31,956 nt of DNA from Thioalkalicoccus limnaeus (lineage in GTDB: Bacteria; Pseudomonadota; Gammaproteobacteria; Chromatiales; Chromatiaceae). The position numbers and the translations under genes are program-made. The notes below the pieces were generated by a model. That model worked only from the letters and a program-made list of their open reading frames with translations, ran no database searches and was not told the DNA's origin. The stretch lies in NCBI RefSeq assembly GCF_041197575.1, contig NZ_JBDKXB010000033.1, forward strand, positions 1 through 31,956, read 5' to 3'. Below, piece by piece: positions 16,727-24,685 of this stretch (positions within the stretch are counted from its first letter, which is position 1; each line of letters starts with the position of its first letter).

Positions 16727-17272
16727 GTGCAACCGAATGAAGACCACCTGATCTGGATCGATTTGGAGATGACGGGCCTGGACCCGGATCGCGACTGCAT
16801 CCTCGAGATCGCGACCTTGATCACCGACAGCGAACTCAACGCGATCGCCGAGGGGCCGGCGATCGCGATTCACCGGCCCGAACACGTCCTCGCCGGCCTC
16901 GACGAATGGAACCGGCACCACCATGGCGCGTCCGGTCTGCTCGATCGGGTTCGTGAAAGCCGTTGGGACGTCGCGGAGGCCGAGCAAGCGACGCTCGCCT
17001 TCATTGCGGCCCATGTCCCGGCGGGCCAATCGCCGATGTGCGGCAACAGCATCTGCCAGGATCGCCGGTTCCTCGCTCGCGCGATGCCGCGCCTGGAAGC
17101 CTTCTTTCACTATCGCAATCTCGATGTCAGCACGCTGAAGATCTTGGCCCAGCGGTGGGCTCCGGAGGTCGCCGAAGCCTTCAAGAAGGAATCGCGGCAT
17201 CTGGCGCTCGATGACATCAAGGAATCGATCGCCGAGCTTCGTCATTATCGAGCCCACCTGCTTCAGTATTGA
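16727..17272 (+). CDS. orn: Oligoribonuclease
   Basis: A 181-residue DEDD exonuclease that degrades two- to five-base RNA fragments and the c-di-GMP breakdown product pGpG. It has LIWIDLEMTGLDPDRD (Asp12 and Glu14), MCGNSICQDRRFLARAMP, NLDVSTLKILAQRW and HLALDDIKESIAELRHY. Length equals the E. coli protein (181). The start is GTG at 16727; the nearby ATG is out of frame. Its last 10 bases overlap the end of queG on the other strand. Confidence 0.97.
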   Translation: MQPNEDHLIWIDLEMTGLDPDRDCILEIATLITDSELNAIAEGPAIAIHRPEHVLAGLDEWNRHHHGASGLLDRVRESRWDVAEAEQATLAFIAAHVPAGQSPMCGNSICQDRRFLARAMPRLEAFFHYRNLDVSTLKILAQRWAPEVAEAFKKESRHLALDDIKESIAELRHYRAHLLQY

Positions 17273-18324
17273 TCAGACCGGCCCAGCGCCCACTGTACAT
17301 GCTCTCGAATCAGTGGGTCGGGGTCCGCGGCGCGAGCGCTCAGGGCCGCGCGTACGGCCGTCGTCGCGTGGCTGTTGCCGAGCGCTACGGCCAGGTTGCG
17401 CAGCCAGCGTCGATAGCCGATACGGCGGATCGCGGTGCCTTCGGTGGTGCTGAGAAAGGTCGCTTCGTCCCAGGCGAAGAGCGCGATCAGGGTCGCGCTG
17501 TCGAGACCCGCGCGCGGCTGAAAGCCCGGCTCCTTGGTCAGGCGGGCGAACCGATTCCACGGGCAGGCCAGTTGGCAATCATCGCAGCCATAGATCCGAT
17601 TGCCGATCAGCAGGCGCAGGGTCTCCGGGATCGGGCCATTCAGTTCGATCGTCAGGTAGCTGATACACAAGCGGGCATCGAGCTGGTAGGGCGCTACGAT
17701 CGCACCGGTGGGGCAGATGTCGATACAGGCCCGGCAGCGGCCGCAGTGATCCACGGCCGGCTCATCGACCGGGAGCGGCAGGTCCGTGTAGATCTCGCCG
17801 AGGAAGAACCAGGAACCGGCTCGGGGATTGATCAGATTCGTGTGTTTGCCGATCCAGCCCAGGCCGGCCTTGGCCGCGAGCGGTTTCTCCATCACAGGGG
17901 CCGAATCGACGAACACGCGGTAGCCGAATGGACCGATCCGGTCCTGGATCCGATCCGCGAGTCGCTGAAGCCGGCGGCGCAGCAGCTTATGGTAGTCACG
18001 GCCGAGCGCATAGCGGGAGACGAAGGCCCGCGCCGGATCCCGAATGGCGTGCTGCATGTCCTCTTGCCGCTCGGGAAGGTACTCCATCCGCGCGGAGATC
18101 ACCCGGCGGGTGCCGGGGACGAGCTCCGCGGGTCGGCTGCGGCGGGTACCATGGCGGGCCATGTACCCCATCTCCCCCTGATAACCCGACGCCAGCCAGT
18201 GCGTAAGCCGCTTCTCGGCTTCAGCCAGGTCCAGGTCGGCGATGCCGATCTGTTGGAAGCCCAGCTCCCGGCCCCAGTGCTTGATCAGATCGGCGAGTTC
18301 GGCCGGCATGATCGGCTCGGACAT
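17263..18324 (-). CDS. queG: Epoxyqueuosine reductase QueG
   Basis: A 353-residue cobalamin- and Fe-S-dependent enzyme that performs the last step of queuosine formation in tRNA, reducing epoxyqueuosine. Features: RRVISARMEYLP, SRYALGRDYHKLLRRRL, VDSAPVMEKPLAAKAGLGWI, a first [4Fe-4S] motif CGRCRACIDICPTGAI, a second CDDCQLACPWNRF, and a HEAT-like C-terminus. Length is close to the E. coli protein (379). The ATG at 18322-18324 has GAGG 8 bases upstream; the long open frame upstream of it looks non-coding. Its 3' end overlaps that of orn by 10 bases, tail to tail. Confidence 0.96.
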   Translation of the reverse strand: MSEPIMPAELADLIKHWGRELGFQQIGIADLDLAEAEKRLTHWLASGYQGEMGYMARHGTRRSRPAELVPGTRRVISARMEYLPERQEDMQHAIRDPARAFVSRYALGRDYHKLLRRRLQRLADRIQDRIGPFGYRVFVDSAPVMEKPLAAKAGLGWIGKHTNLINPRAGSWFFLGEIYTDLPLPVDEPAVDHCGRCRACIDICPTGAIVAPYQLDARLCISYLTIELNGPIPETLRLLIGNRIYGCDDCQLACPWNRFARLTKEPGFQPRAGLDSATLIALFAWDEATFLSTTEGTAIRRIGYRRWLRNLAVALGNSHATTAVRAALSARAADPDPLIREHVQWALGRSDQY

Positions 18325-18533
18325 GGTTTCCCTCGCACCACAGGCGGTGGCAGGCCAGCCGAACGGCCGCCTCTCGCTGGCGGAGGTCTGGCCGCGATCA
18401 TAAGACCGGCCACCCGAACCCTCGCGGACTCGTGACGCCCGCTCGGCGGTGTCACGCGCGCCTCGCGGCGTTCTGCGCTCAGTGCCCCTCCAACCGAGGT
18501 CACGAACGAGGCCGGCGTCCTTTCGCGCGGCGC

Positions 18534-19013
18534 TCAGCCGCGTCGGTAAGTCCCCACCAGGCGGTTCATTCCGATCACCACCGGTTCGACCTTCTCCAGC
18601 AACTGCCACAGGGTCAGATCCGGCGGCAACTGCAGATCCTCGTTCAGGGCCAGGATCCAGAAATAGTATCGATGCACGCCGTGCCCCTCCGGCGGCATTG
18701 GACCGCCGTAACCGCTCCGACCGAAGTCCGTCAGCCCCGCAGTGTATTCGTTGACCGCTTCCGGCAGTTCGCTGACGGAGTTCGGGATGTTGTACAGCAC
18801 CCAGTGCACGAAGCCGTAGGTGCCGCCCGCGGAGAGCAAGGGCGCATCCGGGTCGTGACAGATGACCGCGAAGGCCTGGGTCCCATCCGGCGCCTGGGAC
18901 CAGGCCAGGCCCGGAGAGACATCCTCGCCTTCTCCCGTGTAGCGGGTCGGGATCGCCCCTCCATCGGCGAAGGCGGTACTGATCAAACGCATGTCAGACA
19001 GGGCAAAAGCCAT
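18534..19013 (-). CDS. YbhB/YbcL-family (PEBP-like) protein
   Basis: A 159-residue phosphatidylethanolamine-binding-like protein. Motifs: GEGEDVSPGLAWSQAP, HDPDAP, GGTYGFVHWVLYNIP, RSGYGGPMPPEGHGVHRYYF. Bacterial members (YbhB, YbcL) are of uncertain function, with proposals of protease inhibition or ligand binding. Two in-frame ATGs lie 9 bases apart. The downstream one (19011-19013) is chosen because GAGG then lies 8 bases upstream, while for the first it directly abuts the ATG. No signal peptide, so probably cytoplasmic. It is upstream of queG on the same strand with a 209-base gap. Confidence 0.92.
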   Translation of the reverse strand: MAFALSDMRLISTAFADGGAIPTRYTGEGEDVSPGLAWSQAPDGTQAFAVICHDPDAPLLSAGGTYGFVHWVLYNIPNSVSELPEAVNEYTAGLTDFGRSGYGGPMPPEGHGVHRYYFWILALNEDLQLPPDLTLWQLLEKVEPVVIGMNRLVGTYRRG

Positions 19014-19259
19014 TGGTTTCATCCTCTTGCGAATGGCGTGGAGCCGATCGGGGCCGGCCTAGAAACGAACCTCACCCGAGAGTCTAGCAAGGCCCAACCG
19101 CCCTCGGCCACGCGCCCAGATTCGAGACCTCGCCTCTCGCCTCGTCGAACCGCGGGGCCGGTCAACAAAGACCGTGCCCCCATGGTCGCGGCTGCTTTGG
19201 TAAAGCGCCTTCGCGCCCGCATTGTTGAAGCAGGGTCGCGGGTCGTAGCGGAGGAGACG

Positions 19260-20501
19260 ATGCGGGTCTTGGTGTTGGGGGCAGGGGTGATCGGCGTGAC
19301 CAGTGCCTACGCGCTGCATCGCGCGGGGCACGAGGTCACCCTGATCGAGCGCAACGATACACCTGGCCAGGAAACGAGCTGGGGTAATGGCGGTGTCATC
19401 CACACCAGCGAGGCAGGGCCGTGGTCGGAGCCGGCTGTCTGGCTCAAGCTGCTGCGCTCGCTCGGCCGCCAGGACACCCCGATGGTGTTGCGCTTGAAGG
19501 CGCTGCCTGGGCTGTGGCGTTGGGGCGCCGCGTTCCTGCGGGAAGCCACGCCGGCCCGCTTCGAGCGCAACCTGCATGCCAACCTCGCGCTCGCCGTGGA
19601 GAGCGTGGCCGCGCTCGATCGCATCCGCAAGGAGACCGGCATCAGTTACGACCACTTGACCCGCGGCACACTGAAGCTTTGCCACTCGCAAGCGGCGATC
19701 GATCGGTTGGTCGCTAAGCTCACCCCGTTGACCGCGCATGGGCTGCGCTTTCGCGTGCTCGATCGGTTGGCGGCCGAAACGGTAGAGCCGGCGTTGGTCA
19801 CCGCGCGCGACACGGTGGTCGGCGCCATCCATTTCCAGGCCGATCAGTCGGGCTGCTGCGAAACCTTCACCAGGCGGCTGGCGGATTGGCTGAAGGCGCA
19901 AGGTGCCGGGCTGCGCACCGGGACAACCGTGGAGCGGCTCCTGATCGAGGGTGGGCGTGTCGTGGGCGCCGTGACCAACCATGGCACGATCCTGGCCGAT
20001 GCCCTGGTCGTCGCCCTCGGTCCCTGGAGCCGGACGCTTTTGCGGGGCGTCGGGGTCGAGGTACCGATTTATCCGGTGAAGGGGGTGTCGATCACGATGG
20101 ATCGACACGCGTGGCCCGCGGCACCGACCATGACCATCCTCAACGATGGCTGGTTCTTCGTCCTGACGCCGCTCGGTGACCGCATCCGGGTCGCGGGGTC
20201 GGCCGAGTTCACCGGCTGGGACACGAGCCCGTCGCCGGCGCGGATCGGCGCGATCCTCGAGCAGGCGATCGATGTTTTTCCGGGGCTGCGGGCATGCGCC
20301 GAGGCGCCCGGGCGACGCGATTGGGTGGGCCTCCGGCCCATCGTGCCGTCGGGCGTGCCGATCGTTGGCGCCAACCCCAAGCCGGGCCTGTGGCTCAATG
20401 TCGGCCATGGTCACCTGGGGTGGACCATGGCCGCGGGCAGCGCCGAGCGGCTCGTGTCTGCCATCGGTGGCCGCGACGCGAACCGCCTCGGCGGGGTATG
20501 A
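19260..20501 (+). CDS. D-amino-acid dehydrogenase-like FAD oxidoreductase (DadA family)
   Basis: A 413-residue FAD-dependent DAO-family protein. The N-terminal Rossmann motif VLGAGVIGVTSAYALHRAGH (4-23) is followed by the dinucleotide-site acidic residue in LIERN, QETSWGNGGVIHTSE, a middle substrate domain, VPIYPVKGVSITM, and the C-terminal FAD element DWVGLRPIVPSGVPIVG with GHGHLGWTMA. DadA oxidises D-amino acids, passing electrons to the quinone pool; E. coli DadA has 432 residues. Substrate range here is not certain, as other DAO-family enzymes look similar. GAGGAG lies 4 bases before the ATG, which sets the start. No alanine racemase gene (dadX) is adjacent. Confidence 0.88.
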   Translation: MRVLVLGAGVIGVTSAYALHRAGHEVTLIERNDTPGQETSWGNGGVIHTSEAGPWSEPAVWLKLLRSLGRQDTPMVLRLKALPGLWRWGAAFLREATPARFERNLHANLALAVESVAALDRIRKETGISYDHLTRGTLKLCHSQAAIDRLVAKLTPLTAHGLRFRVLDRLAAETVEPALVTARDTVVGAIHFQADQSGCCETFTRRLADWLKAQGAGLRTGTTVERLLIEGGRVVGAVTNHGTILADALVVALGPWSRTLLRGVGVEVPIYPVKGVSITMDRHAWPAAPTMTILNDGWFFVLTPLGDRIRVAGSAEFTGWDTSPSPARIGAILEQAIDVFPGLRACAEAPGRRDWVGLRPIVPSGVPIVGANPKPGLWLNVGHGHLGWTMAAGSAERLVSAIGGRDANRLGGV

Positions 20502-20734
20502 GAGCAGCACGGTGCGGTGAGCTGGCGAGCGGCACCGGGCGCGAGTCTCCGATGTCGGGATGTGCTGCGCTTTCCCGACCTGCGGGGTTTGCCAGATCCG
20601 GCACGGTGGGCGTCCACGACAATCGCCGTGGCAGCCAGCGCCGTGTCGGTAAACAGAAGGACCCACAGGTCGGCTTTTCACGGTAAGCTTTCGCCCTGAT
20701 TCTGTCGTTTGCCGAAACCGAGCGAGGGTCCGGT

Positions 20735-22024
20735 ATGTCCGAGAAGGCTACGTTGAGCGTGGGCGATGCGCAGTACGAGTTTCCGATCGTCGAGGGAAGC
20801 GAAGGCGAGCGGGCGATCGATATCCGTGCTTTGCGGTCCCAAACCGGCCTGATCACGCTCGATCCAGGCTATGGGAACACCGGGAGCTGCGAGAGTGCGA
20901 TCACCTTCATCGACGGGGAACAAGGGATCCTGCGGTATCGCGGCATTCCCATCGAGCAGTTCGCCGAACAACCGAACTTCGTCGAGGCGGCCTGGTTGTT
21001 GATCTTCGGTCGTCTCCCGACGCACGACGAGTACCGTGGTTTCGCCGCGGATCTGACTCGGCATGCCGATCTGCACGAGGGCATGAAGCACCATTTCGAG
21101 GGGTTCCCGCGCTCGGCACCGCCGATGGCGATCCTGTCGGCGATGATCAACGCCCTGTCGTGTTTTCATCCGGAACTCTTCGAGCTCGAGGATCCCGAGC
21201 GGTTCCGGATGGCCGCGGCCCGGCTGATCAGCAAGATTCGCACGATCGCCGCCTATGCGTATCGACACTCGCGCGGTCTGCCCTACATCTACCCGGATCC
21301 GCAGTTGCGCTATGTGCCGAATCTGCTGCACATGATGTTCTCCCACCCATATCGGCAGTGGGACTGCGACGAGGCGGTCTGCGAGGCGCTGAATCTGGTG
21401 CTGATCCTGCACGCCGATCATGAGCAGAACTGCTCGACCTCGACGGTGCGCATGGTGGGATCGAGCCGGGCCAACCTGTTTGCCTCTTGTGCTGCCGGGG
21501 TCTGCGCGCTGTGGGGACCCTTGCATGGCGGTGCCAATGTCGAGGTGATGCAGATGCTCGAGCAGATCCACACCGGCAATCTGACCGCCGAAGAGTACGT
21601 GCGGCTCGCGAAGGATCGCGACAGTCAGGTGCGCCTGATGGGCTTTGGCCACCGTGTCTACAAGAACTTCGATCCACGTGCCCAGATGCTGGGGCGGGTC
21701 GTCGAAGGATTGCTGACGCGGCTCGGACGCGAGGATCCGTTGCTCGACATCGCCCGGCGGCTCGAGGAGATCGCGCTGGAGGATCCCTACTTCATCGACC
21801 GCAAACTCTATCCGAACGTCGACTTTTACAGCGGGATCATCCTGCGTGCGATCGGCATACCGACGAACATGTTCACGGTGTTCTTCGCGATCGGGCGTCT
21901 GCCCGGCTGGATCGCACACTGGTGGGAGCAGAACCAACAGCTAGACAACCGGATCGCTCGTCCCCGGCAGGTCTATGTCGGAGAGCGGGAGCACGCCTAC
22001 CTGACGATGGGCCAGCGTTTCTGA
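20735..22024 (+). CDS. gltA: Type II citrate synthase
   Basis: A 429-residue citrate synthase that condenses oxaloacetate and acetyl-CoA at the entry of the TCA cycle. The catalytic residues are visible: His264 in GPLHGGANVEVM, His306 in MGFGHRVYK, and Asp363 in NVDFYSG. The N-terminal beta domain and the length match the hexameric, NADH-inhibited gammaproteobacterial type (E. coli 427). GAGGG lies 6 bases before the ATG. A 233-base gap separates it from the dadA-like gene. Confidence 0.98.
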   Translation: MSEKATLSVGDAQYEFPIVEGSEGERAIDIRALRSQTGLITLDPGYGNTGSCESAITFIDGEQGILRYRGIPIEQFAEQPNFVEAAWLLIFGRLPTHDEYRGFAADLTRHADLHEGMKHHFEGFPRSAPPMAILSAMINALSCFHPELFELEDPERFRMAAARLISKIRTIAAYAYRHSRGLPYIYPDPQLRYVPNLLHMMFSHPYRQWDCDEAVCEALNLVLILHADHEQNCSTSTVRMVGSSRANLFASCAAGVCALWGPLHGGANVEVMQMLEQIHTGNLTAEEYVRLAKDRDSQVRLMGFGHRVYKNFDPRAQMLGRVVEGLLTRLGREDPLLDIARRLEEIALEDPYFIDRKLYPNVDFYSGIILRAIGIPTNMFTVFFAIGRLPGWIAHWWEQNQQLDNRIARPRQVYVGEREHAYLTMGQRF

Positions 22025-22083
22025 CGGCGGCGAGCTCCGTCATCGCGCTCGTCGACTGCTTACCGGGCGAGGTCGGTTTTCCG

Positions 22084-22113
22084 TTGACGACGGCGGAAGA
22101 TTCGGACTCTGAT
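22084..22113 (+). promoter_or_regulatory. Candidate promoter before the 22206 gene
   Basis: TTGACG (22084-22089) and TCTGAT (22108-22113) are 18 bases apart, matching 5 and 4 of 6 consensus positions, about 90 bases upstream of the next start. Weak evidence. Confidence 0.27.
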
Positions 22114-22205
22114 GGTCCGTACCTGGTGCGTGAGCTCGGTCGTGGCGATGGGGCCGCTTTGGCCAGATCGTCTCGAGTCGCGCATCCCGTCACGGATCCG
22201 GAGAT

Positions 22206-23105
22206 ATGAAGCCAACACCGCGTCTCGACTATATCGTCGATTTGGCCCGCTGCCCCGAACTGCCCGAGGACAGCCCCGCGATGGCGGAGGCCTACCGCGA
22301 GACGAGCCGCCGCATCGATCGATTATCGGGGTGGCGGACGAAAGACCTGTTGCTCGGGTTGCTGATCGAGCTGGAGCGCCTCGATCGGTCGGCGTTGGCG
22401 CCCGATCAGCGCTTCGAAATCCTGCAACGCCTGACGCCGTTGGTGCGCCGCGTCATTGCGCGAACGCCGAGACCTCAGAAGGCACGGGTCGGTGACCCCC
22501 CCGGCGCCTCGACGCTGACCTTGGAGCAACGTCTCTTTCAGGTGTTGGTGCTGAATCATCAGCGGCTCTTGAGGGATCTCGACCGGCCGCGATTCCTGGC
22601 GTCCGATGCAGGCTCGCGGTGGCGTGACTGGACCCAGCGTCGTCTGATTCGCTATCTTGGGCGGCAGATCCTCTATGCGGCCATGACCGCGCGTGCGGTC
22701 CCGCGGCACACCTGGCGAGACCTGCATGATCTGTTCGTCTATCTCGTGCGGCGCGCTAACCTGAGCATTCGGCGGTCGAGGGACGATCCGCAGGCGCCAC
22801 GCGATGCCTATTTCGAGGTGGCCTACAAGCGCAGTCTCCTCGCTGGGCTGCTCGATAGGCTGGGATCGCGGCCGGCTCTCGATCGGAGCTCGCTGCCGGA
22901 TTTGGGCCGCTGGGCGCTGGAGTCCCTTCTGATGGATCCCGCTGGCCTGGTCGGACGCGATCGCCTGATCCTGGTCGATGTCACGCGTGATCAGCCGCCG
23001 TGCCTGATCGCCGGTTCTTTGGACGCCCCCTTTCCCGGTTGGGTTCTGGTCCCGCCCGAGCCCTTCCTCCGGCGCCTCGATCCGGTGCGACGCTTCGCGT
23101 CTTGA
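22206..23105 (+). CDS. Hypothetical protein, Arg/Leu-rich and helical
   Basis: A 299-residue soluble-looking protein that I do not recognise with confidence. It starts MKPTPRLDYIVDL, has long helical stretches with LTPLVRRVIARTP (about 76-88) and LEQRLFQVLVLNHQRLLRDL (about 106-125), and ends with a more beta-like segment (DRLILVDVTRDQPPCLIAGS). The layout faintly recalls the helical N-terminal domain of PilZ/chaperone-like proteins found in gammaproteobacteria, but no PilZ motif RxxxR is visible. No signal peptide or membrane segment. GGAG sits only 2 bases before the ATG, so the exact start is doubtful. It lies between gltA and the P-ATPase cluster on the same strand; a 220-base gap with its own candidate promoter argues that it is not part of that cluster. 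Confidence 0.7.
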   Translation: MKPTPRLDYIVDLARCPELPEDSPAMAEAYRETSRRIDRLSGWRTKDLLLGLLIELERLDRSALAPDQRFEILQRLTPLVRRVIARTPRPQKARVGDPPGASTLTLEQRLFQVLVLNHQRLLRDLDRPRFLASDAGSRWRDWTQRRLIRYLGRQILYAAMTARAVPRHTWRDLHDLFVYLVRRANLSIRRSRDDPQAPRDAYFEVAYKRSLLAGLLDRLGSRPALDRSSLPDLGRWALESLLMDPAGLVGRDRLILVDVTRDQPPCLIAGSLDAPFPGWVLVPPEPFLRRLDPVRRFAS

Positions 23106-23200
23106 CAGACCCGACCGATCGGCTTCGGTGCGGAGATCCTCATCCCCCCGAGTAGTGGCAAGTCAGGGCGGCCTTTGGCGGTTCGAGGCCGATAACGAGC

Positions 23201-23236
23201 ACTGATTTGACACGAATGAAACTGATTCGCGATGAT
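23201..23236 (+). promoter_or_regulatory. Candidate promoter with direct repeat, upstream of the ferrosome-like operon
   Basis: A perfect -35 TTGACA (23207-23212) and GATGAT (23231-23236, 4 of 6) are 18 bases apart. ACTGATT occurs twice, at 23201-23207 and 23221-23227, exactly 20 bases apart, or about two helical turns, touching the -35 and the spacer. This is a plausible regulator site. The 5' leader to the first ATG would be about 80 bases. Confidence 0.5.
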
Positions 23237-23325
23237 ATGCCCAAGACGAGGTGGCGGGGCCGATTCCTGGGCCCGCTGCCGTGCGGCGGTCGGAGAAATA
23301 CCTTACGCGGGAGGGAGTGCTGGAA

Positions 23326-24024
23326 ATGAATGAGTCGTCTTATCGAGGTCAAGGACAGGGACCGGAGGGGGTTGCTGGGACGGGGCCGGGCGGCGACGGG
23401 ATGGGCGCCGCTGCTGGTCCGCAAGCCGCTGGCGCGGGGCCGGACGCCGGTTCCTATTACCAGACTCCCCGGTCGCAGGGCGCCGCTCAAACCGCCGGGG
23501 CCGGGCGGGCTCCCGGCGACGCCGCGATGGGCGGGTTTCCGAACCATGGCTACGGCGGTCAGCCCCCGGCTGGGATGATGCCGCCGGGGGTCGGTCCGGC
23601 CCCGTGGCCGGCACCGCCCCAGGGTGGCTATCCATATCACCCGCCTTATCCGTATCCCTACCACTATCCGTACGGCCCCTATCCACCAGGCCCGGCACAA
23701 GGCTACTACTACGGCGGTGGCACGGGCCCTGGACCGCAGGCCGGTCAAACGGCTGGCATGGGTGGCTTGGTCGATGAGCTGGCCAATGGTGGTAGTGGCC
23801 TCTCGAGCCTCTCGAAGATGCTGAATCTCGACGATGGGGAGTTCTGGAAAGGCGCGCTGGTGGGTGCGGCGGCGGTCTTGCTGTTGACGAACGAGTCGGT
23901 GCAGTCGGCCCTGTTCAAGGCCGGAGCCCAGGCCACCGGGGCGGTCAAGACCGGGGTCGATAAGGCGAAGGAGACGGCGGTCGGGTTGAAGGAACGATTC
24001 GCGGAGGCCCGATCCGATGACTGA
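23326..24024 (+). CDS. Gly/Pro/Tyr-rich membrane protein with YtxH-like C-terminal module (cluster protein 1)
   Basis: A 232-residue protein in two parts. Residues 1 to about 150 are low-complexity and rich in Gly, Pro, Ala and Tyr, with a dense Tyr/Pro block such as YPYHPPYPYPYHYPYGPYPP. Residues about 165-232 hold MLNLDDGEFWKGALVGAAAV, one short membrane segment (about 175-189) ending LLLTNESVQ, then a charged amphipathic helix (VDKAKETAVGLKERFAEA). This C-terminal module recurs in the protein at 24686 (FVKGVLIGAAATYLLTNENV), so the two are paralogues. No family is recognised beyond a YtxH/DUF5132-like look. The ATG is chosen because GGGAGGGAG lies upstream and the low-complexity region begins there. 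It is the first gene of a five-gene unit ending in a P-type ATPase and overlaps the next gene by 8 bases. Confidence 0.75.
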   Translation: MNESSYRGQGQGPEGVAGTGPGGDGMGAAAGPQAAGAGPDAGSYYQTPRSQGAAQTAGAGRAPGDAAMGGFPNHGYGGQPPAGMMPPGVGPAPWPAPPQGGYPYHPPYPYPYHYPYGPYPPGPAQGYYYGGGTGPGPQAGQTAGMGGLVDELANGGSGLSSLSKMLNLDDGEFWKGALVGAAAVLLLTNESVQSALFKAGAQATGAVKTGVDKAKETAVGLKERFAEARSDD

Positions 24025-24403
24025 TTATTATCGTTATCCCTCCTCTTATCCCTATCCTCATGGCGCGGTTCCCTACGATATCGAGCCCGCGGGTGACAAT
24101 CGTTGCAGTAACCTCGTGCGGCTGGCCGCGCTCGGCGCCGTCGTCGGCGGAGCGGTAGCCGCGGCCTCGAACGTCGGACGGTTGCAACGCGCCGAGATCG
24201 ATATCAATCGGGTACTGGTCGACACCGCGAAGACCGCGGCGGCGAGTGCAGTGGCCACGGCCGTCGCCGGTGCGGCGGCCAATGCGGTTGCCGAGCAGGG
24301 GCTGACACGGCTCGGTGTGATGTTTGCCGCGGGGGCGGCAGTCCTCTACGGGTTCGAGCGTTGGCAATCGCCGTATGATAGCGATGAGGTCGATTATGTC
24401 TGA
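24017..24403 (+). CDS. Small Ala-rich multi-helix membrane protein (cluster protein 2)
   Basis: A 128-residue protein. It starts with a Tyr/Pro-rich tail (TDYYRYPSSYPYPHGAVPYD), then an Ala/Gly hydrophobic helix (about 32-52, LVRLAALGAVVGGAVAAA), a polar linker, a second Ala-rich helix (about 73-92) and a third (about 98-113, RLGVMFAAGAAVLYGF). GxxxG-like small-residue spacing suggests tight helix packing. No family recognised. The ATG overlaps the end of the previous gene by 8 bases and has GAGG about 9 bases upstream, so the two are translationally linked. It shares the Tyr/Pro tail with its neighbours, suggesting a common place or partner, perhaps a membrane compartment. Confidence 0.75.
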   Translation: MTDYYRYPSSYPYPHGAVPYDIEPAGDNRCSNLVRLAALGAVVGGAVAAASNVGRLQRAEIDINRVLVDTAKTAAASAVATAVAGAAANAVAEQGLTRLGVMFAAGAAVLYGFERWQSPYDSDEVDYV

Positions 24404-24593
24404 CTACGGTCAACGTCACCGTCATGGGGTCACCAAACACTTGGTCGAAGGTGTCGGCGGCTTTCTGGTCGGCAGCGCGCTGGTGCTGTTGGCCAAGCGA
24501 TTGCTGGGGTCGCGGCCGGCTGGACGCGCGTCTGGCGAGCATCGCAAGGATCCCGAGGCTCCACCGGTCGTTCCGGCCGGCCACGAACGCTGA
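24396..24593 (+). CDS. Small single-helix membrane protein, 65 residues (cluster protein 3)
   Basis: It has a short basic, His-containing N-terminus (DYGQRHRHGVTKH), one membrane helix (about 17-36, LVEGVGGFLVGSALVLLAKR) with GxxxG-type spacing, and a charged, Pro-rich tail. The frame is open upstream, but the ATG at 24396 is chosen because it has GAGG 7-8 bases upstream and overlaps the preceding stop by 8 bases in the same style as the genes before it. No family recognised. Its small size and place between cluster membrane proteins suggest a structural or assembly role. Confidence 0.68.
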   Translation: MSDYGQRHRHGVTKHLVEGVGGFLVGSALVLLAKRLLGSRPAGRASGEHRKDPEAPPVVPAGHER

Positions 24594-24625
24594 ACGATCC
24601 TCGACATCCCCGTTGGCCATGAGGT

Positions 24626-24649
24626 CGCCCGATCCGCTTCGTTCGGGCG
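24626..24649 (+). repeat. Hairpin in the gap inside the cluster
   Basis: CGCCCGA (24626-24632) and TCGGGCG (24643-24649) make a 7-bp stem with a 10-base loop in the only sizeable gap before the fourth gene. It could reduce read-through or stabilise upstream mRNA. No T-run. Confidence 0.35.
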
Positions 24650-24685
24650 CGCCTACCGGCTGAGAATCCTCTGTGGAGTTTACCG

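Noticed and set aside
19059..20681. 540-codon antisense open frame opposite the DadA-like gene
   Set aside because: It is a compositional shadow of a clear FAD oxidoreductase gene.
23191..23209. Fur box before the ferrosome-like operon
   Set aside because: Only about 10 of 19 positions match and symmetry is poor beyond the GATAA half-site.
23600..23720. Tandem DNA repeat in the Tyr/Pro-coding region
   Set aside because: It is low-complexity protein coding with irregular codons, not a regular DNA repeat or CRISPR-like array.
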